From NCBI GenBank assembly GCA_020850755.1, contig JADZEB010000016.1, forward strand, positions 1 to 64,000: a DNA stretch of 64,000 nt. The letters run 5' to 3'. A program made the translations under genes and the position numbers. This stretch comes from Alphaproteobacteria bacterium. Lineage in GTDB: Bacteria > Pseudomonadota > Alphaproteobacteria > Acetobacterales > Acetobacteraceae. Shown here one piece after another: positions 60,999-64,000 of the stretch; the stretch's first letter is position 1; each line of letters begins with the position of its first letter. The notes beneath the pieces were generated by a model. It was not told the origin of the DNA and made no database searches. It was given only the letters and a program-made list of their open reading frames with translations.

Positions 60999-61880
60999 CT
61001 AGCGGCGGAACAGGGTGTAGATGCCCTGCGTGCCCATCTCGCGCCCGCCGGCGGCGGCAAGCTGCTCGAACAGGTGCTTGGCCTGGGCGAGACCGGGGAG
61101 CTTGAGGCCCATGCGCTCGGCCTCCTCCAGCGCGATGGTCTGGTCCTTGATGAAATGGTGGACCAGGAAGCCGGGCGCGAAATCGTCCTTCAGGATGCGC
61201 GCGCCGAGGACGTTGAGCTGGAAGCCGCCCGCCGCGCCCGAGCCGATCGAGGCCATCAGCGCCTCGGCGCTCAGCCCGGCCTTCATGGCGTAGGCCAGCC
61301 CCTCGGCGACACCGATGATGGTGCTGGCGATGACGATCTGGTTGGCCATCTTGCAGTGCTGGCCGGCGCCGGGGCCGCCCTGGTGGACGATGGTCTTGCC
61401 CATGCACGCGAACAGCGGCATCGCCTCGTCGAAGGCGGCCTTGTCTCCGCCCGCCATGATCGAAAGCCGCGCCTCGCGCGCGCCGACATCGCCGCCTGAG
61501 ACCGGGGCGTCGAGCGAGCGGCAGCCCTTCTTCGCCGCCTCGGCGGCGATGCGCGCGGCGAGGCTCGGCGAGGAAGTGGTCATGTCGATCAGCAGGCTGC
61601 CGGGCCGGGCGTTCGCCACCACCGCACCCTTGCCGAGATAGACATCCTCGACGTCGGACGGGTAGCCCACCATCGTCACGACAGCGTCGGACGCGGCGGC
61701 GAGCGAGGCGGGGCTGTCGTGCCAGGTGGCGCCGGCCTCGATCAGGGCCGCGGCCTTGGCACGCGAGCGCGTATAGACGTGCAGCTTGTAGCCGGCCTTC
61801 TGGATGTGCCCGGCCATGGGCGCGCCCATGATGCCAAGGCCGATGAAGCCGACGGAGGTGGTGGCGGGCGAAACGGGCAT
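60999..61880 (-). CDS. 3-hydroxyisobutyrate dehydrogenase-family NAD(P)-binding reductase (GarR / tartronate-semialdehyde reductase-like)
   Basis: A 293-residue beta-hydroxyacid dehydrogenase. The N-terminal cofactor motif is VGFIGLGIMGAPMAGHIQKAG, with IDMTTSSPSLAARIAAEA and the substrate-site DAPVSGGDVGAREARLSIMAGG. The catalytic Lys lies in GAGQHCKMANQI, followed by the C-terminal helical domain. Family members interconvert tartronate semialdehyde and glycerate, or 3-hydroxyisobutyrate and its semialdehyde. The ATG at 61878-61880 is used. Its 11-base distance to phnA suggests one transcript. Which semialdehyde it reduces is unknown. Confidence 0.87.
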   Translation of the reverse strand: MPVSPATTSVGFIGLGIMGAPMAGHIQKAGYKLHVYTRSRAKAAALIEAGATWHDSPASLAAASDAVVTMVGYPSDVEDVYLGKGAVVANARPGSLLIDMTTSSPSLAARIAAEAAKKGCRSLDAPVSGGDVGAREARLSIMAGGDKAAFDEAMPLFACMGKTIVHQGGPGAGQHCKMANQIVIASTIIGVAEGLAYAMKAGLSAEALMASIGSGAAGGFQLNVLGARILKDDFAPGFLVHHFIKDQTIALEEAERMGLKLPGLAQAKHLFEQLAAAGGREMGTQGIYTLFRR

Positions 61881-62105
61881 CGGGGCATGTCCTTGGCTGG
61901 GAAGCGGGCACGGGCGAAGGGCGCGGTGCGCCATCCGCCGGCGGACCAGAAGCCCGAGGATCGCCGGTCCCGTCAAGGGTCTAGCGTGGCAGCGCCGCCC
62001 CGGCAGCCGCGCCGCCTTCTGGCGCCCGCCGCATCTGTGTATCCTGCCACCCGAGCCGCGCCCCTGCTCCCGCCCCGCGACCTTCGGAACGTCCAGCCCC
62101 CCGCC

Positions 62106-63620
62106 ATGATCGCCCGCACCGCGACCTTCGCCTTCCAGGGCATCGAGACCGTGCCCGTCGAGGTGCAGGTGCAGATCGCCGCCGGCCTGCCGGCCTTCGT
62201 GCTGGTGGGCCTGCCCGACAAGGCCGCCGCCGAGGGGCGCGAGCGGGTGCGCGCCGCGCTCACCGCCATGGGCCTGTCGCTGCCGCCCAAGCGCATCGTG
62301 GTCAACCTCGCCCCGGCCGACCTCGCCAAGGAGGGCAGCCACTACGACCTGCCGATCGCGCTCGGTGTGCTGGCGGCGATGGAGGTGCTGCCGGCCGAGG
62401 AGCTGGCCGGCTTTGCCGCGCTGGGCGAGCTCGGGCTCGACGGCTCGCTTGCGCCGGTGGCCGGCATCCTGCCGGCGGCGATCGGCGCCTCGGCGCGCGA
62501 TCTCGGCCTGATCTGCCCGGCCGCGCAGGGCGCCGAGGCGGCCTGGGCCGGTCGGATCGAGATCCTGGCCGCCTCCTCGCTGCTGGCACTCGTGAACCAC
62601 TTCAAGGGCACGCAGGTGCTGTCCCCGCCCGTTCCGGCCACGGCCGAAGCGACCTTGCGCGGCCCCGATCTGGCCGATGTGCGCGGCCAGGAGACCGCGC
62701 GCCGCGCGCTCGAGGTTGCCGCCGCCGGGGGGCACAACCTGCTGATGATCGGCCCGCCCGGCTCGGGCAAGTCGATGCTGGCCGCGCGCCTGCCGGGCCT
62801 CCTGCCCGACCTCAGCCCGCGCGAGGCGCTCGATGTCAGCACCGTCCACTCGCTCGCCGGAATGCTGAATGACGGACGGCTGGTGCAGCGCCCACCCTAT
62901 CGCGCGCCGCACCATTCGGCCTCGATGGCGGCGCTGATCGGCGGCGGGCTGCGCGCCAGGCCGGGCGAGGTCTCGCTCGCCCATCACGGCGTGCTGTTCC
63001 TCGACGAGCTGCCCGAGTTCCCGCGCATGGCCCTCGAAGCGCTGCGCCAGCCGATCGAGGCGGGCGAGACCACGGTCGCGCGCGCCGCCGCCCACGTCAC
63101 CTATCCCGCGCGTTTCCAGCTTGTCGCGGCGATGAACCCGTGCCGCTGCGGCTTCTATGGCGATCCGGCGCGCGAATGCGGACGCGCCCCGCGCTGCGCC
63201 GAGGACTACCAGGGCCGCATCTCCGGCCCCCTGCTCGACCGCATCGACCTCGTTATCGAGGTGCTGCCGGTGGCGCCGGCCGATCTCGCGCGCGCGCCCG
63301 CCGGCGAAGGCTCGGCCGGGGTTGCCGCACGCGTGGCCGAGGCGCGCGCGCGCCAGCGCCGCCGCTATGGCGAGGACGGGCCGCGCTGCAACGCGGCTGC
63401 CGAGGGCGAGGTCCTGAAGCGGCATCTCGCGATCGAGAACGAGGCGCTTGCATTGGCCGAGCAGGCCGCCGAGCGGCTCAAGCTTTCGGCGCGTGGCTTC
63501 ACCCGCGTGCTCAAGGTCTCGCGCACCATCGCCGACCTTGGCGCAGCCTTGGCGATCAGCAAGGCGCATGTCGCCGAGGCGCTCGCCTTCCGCCATCACC
63601 GGCCCGGACGGACGCCCTAG
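62106..63620 (+). CDS. comM: YifB-family Mg-chelatase-like AAA ATPase (ComM)
   Basis: A 504-residue AAA+ protein. The N-terminal Lon-protease-like substrate domain has VLVGLPDKAAAEGRERVRAAL, VVNLAPADLAKEGSHYDLPIALG and AALGELGLDGSLAPV. The ATPase has Walker A MIGPPGSGKSMLAARLPG, Walker B GVLFLDELPEF and arginine-finger region, with a four-Cys zinc site (MNPCRCGFYGDPARECGRAPRC). The C-terminal domain contains LSARGFTRVLKVSRTIADL. ComM is a hexameric branch-migration helicase promoting integration of transforming DNA. The 225-base gap upstream (61881-62105) shows no gene. Confidence 0.93.
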   Translation: MIARTATFAFQGIETVPVEVQVQIAAGLPAFVLVGLPDKAAAEGRERVRAALTAMGLSLPPKRIVVNLAPADLAKEGSHYDLPIALGVLAAMEVLPAEELAGFAALGELGLDGSLAPVAGILPAAIGASARDLGLICPAAQGAEAAWAGRIEILAASSLLALVNHFKGTQVLSPPVPATAEATLRGPDLADVRGQETARRALEVAAAGGHNLLMIGPPGSGKSMLAARLPGLLPDLSPREALDVSTVHSLAGMLNDGRLVQRPPYRAPHHSASMAALIGGGLRARPGEVSLAHHGVLFLDELPEFPRMALEALRQPIEAGETTVARAAAHVTYPARFQLVAAMNPCRCGFYGDPARECGRAPRCAEDYQGRISGPLLDRIDLVIEVLPVAPADLARAPAGEGSAGVAARVAEARARQRRRYGEDGPRCNAAAEGEVLKRHLAIENEALALAEQAAERLKLSARGFTRVLKVSRTIADLGAALAISKAHVAEALAFRHHRPGRTP

Positions 63621-63643
63621 CCGCCGCGCGCTTGCCTGTCCCG

Positions 63644-64000
63644 CTAGTCGTCGGCGCGGAAAGCGCCTTCGAGCCAGATCGGCGCGCCCTCGGGCAGGGC
63701 GATCATCACGTCGAAGCGGCAGTCGCAGCCGGCAAGCTCGGGCCGCTCGGCCAGCGCGATCTCGGCCGCGGCGACCAAGCGGCGGCGCTGCGCCGGACTG
63801 ACCGCCTCGGCGCCATCGGCCGCGCTCATGCGTGCCTTGACCTCGACGAAAAGCACGAGCCCGTCGCGCCGGGCCAGGAGGTCGATCTCGCCCGCAGCCG
63901 TGCGCAATCGCTGCGCCAGGATGGCGAAGCCGGCGGCCTCCAGCACGCGTGCGCAAAGCGCCTCGGCCGCGCGACCTGCCCTCTCGGCGCGACGGCCGCG
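63644..64000 (-). CDS. YraN/UPF0102-family protein (5' end outside window)
   Basis: A small protein with a nuclease-like fold. The minus-strand frame is open to the window edge: it continues upstream of a Met at 63946 with RAGRAAEALCARVLEAAGFAIL, which is the usual family N-terminus, so the true start is beyond base 64000. The core TAAGEIDLLARRDGLVLFVEVKAR contains the E...D...ExK pattern of PD-(D/E)XK nucleases. The C-terminal part ends CRFDVMIALPEGAPIWLEGAFRADD. The role is unknown; family members are often beside rsmI. It converges with comM. Confidence 0.88.
   Translation of the reverse strand, partial: RGRRAERAGRAAEALCARVLEAAGFAILAQRLRTAAGEIDLLARRDGLVLFVEVKARMSAADGAEAVSPAQRRRLVAAAEIALAERPELAGCDCRFDVMIALPEGAPIWLEGAFRADD

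Overview
The window is GC-rich, densely coding bacterial chromosome. Several things point to an alphaproteobacterium of the Rhodospirillales/Acetobacterales type (inference; no rRNA is present): the order gatB-gatA-gatC / ruvX / pyrB-pyrC' / plsY / dprA / topA / rnr / S41 protease / rpmG / pleD, a PleD-type diguanylate cyclase, a non-catalytic dihydroorotase-like partner of PyrB, an MbfA-like gene remnant, and the style of the Fur site.

Positions 1-6070 look like a decaying accessory segment. Two ABC-transporter ATPases (DppD/DppF type, the first cut by the window edge) are followed by an IS3-family transposase remnant with an in-frame stop. The remnant abuts a 5' fragment of an mbfA-like iron gene. 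Then come a cytochrome b561 gene with an in-frame TGA, a PepSY gene, and a divergent PepSY - response regulator - sensor kinase operon whose response regulator has an in-frame TAG. The space between the two PepSY genes carries two back-to-back direct-repeat boxes. The segment ends at a tRNA-Ser(GCT) gene.

Positions 6390-9500 hold a divergent SDR, two nu-class glutathione transferases and an isolated AT-rich gene for a possible PD-(D/E)XK nuclease-like protein, apparently acquired. Positions 9529-27253 are housekeeping: the GatCAB amidotransferase, RuvX, an AEC transporter, pyrimidine synthesis (PyrB and PyrC'), PlsY, DprA, topoisomerase I, RNase R, an S41 protease, ribosomal protein L33 and PleD.

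Positions 27584-41631 are rich in hydroxy-acid and keto-acid enzymes: a D-tartrate-dehydratase-like enzyme, a D-2-hydroxyacid dehydrogenase, an APH-fold kinase, a divergent enolase, a PmtA-like methyltransferase, an old yellow enzyme, another nu-class GST, another SDR, a serine-glyoxylate aminotransferase-like enzyme, an aspartase/fumarase-superfamily lyase and a large FAD/Fe-S dehydrogenase. Read together they could route serine and glyoxylate through hydroxypyruvate and glycerate to phosphoenolpyruvate. This is a hypothesis, because the enolase has lost a phosphate-contacting histidine.

Positions 41628-47591 carry a DUF924 protein, a two-subunit sulfopyruvate/phosphonopyruvate-decarboxylase-like enzyme, a small membrane protein, a YibF-like GST, a Tat-exported DUF1194 protein, a carboxymuconolactone-decarboxylase-family protein and an EAL phosphodiesterase. 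Positions 47718-55472 carry a peptide-type binding protein, bacterioferritin with its ferredoxin under a near-perfect Fur-like palindrome, a radical SAM protein, an Hsp20 gene behind a sigma-32-type promoter, and cydDC. Positions 55694-64000 carry a proline-rich lipoprotein, hutF, a Na/Pi cotransporter, phosphonoacetate hydrolase, a GarR-like dehydrogenase, comM and a partial yraN. Apart from the tRNA, no RNA gene, CRISPR array or intact mobile element was recognised.
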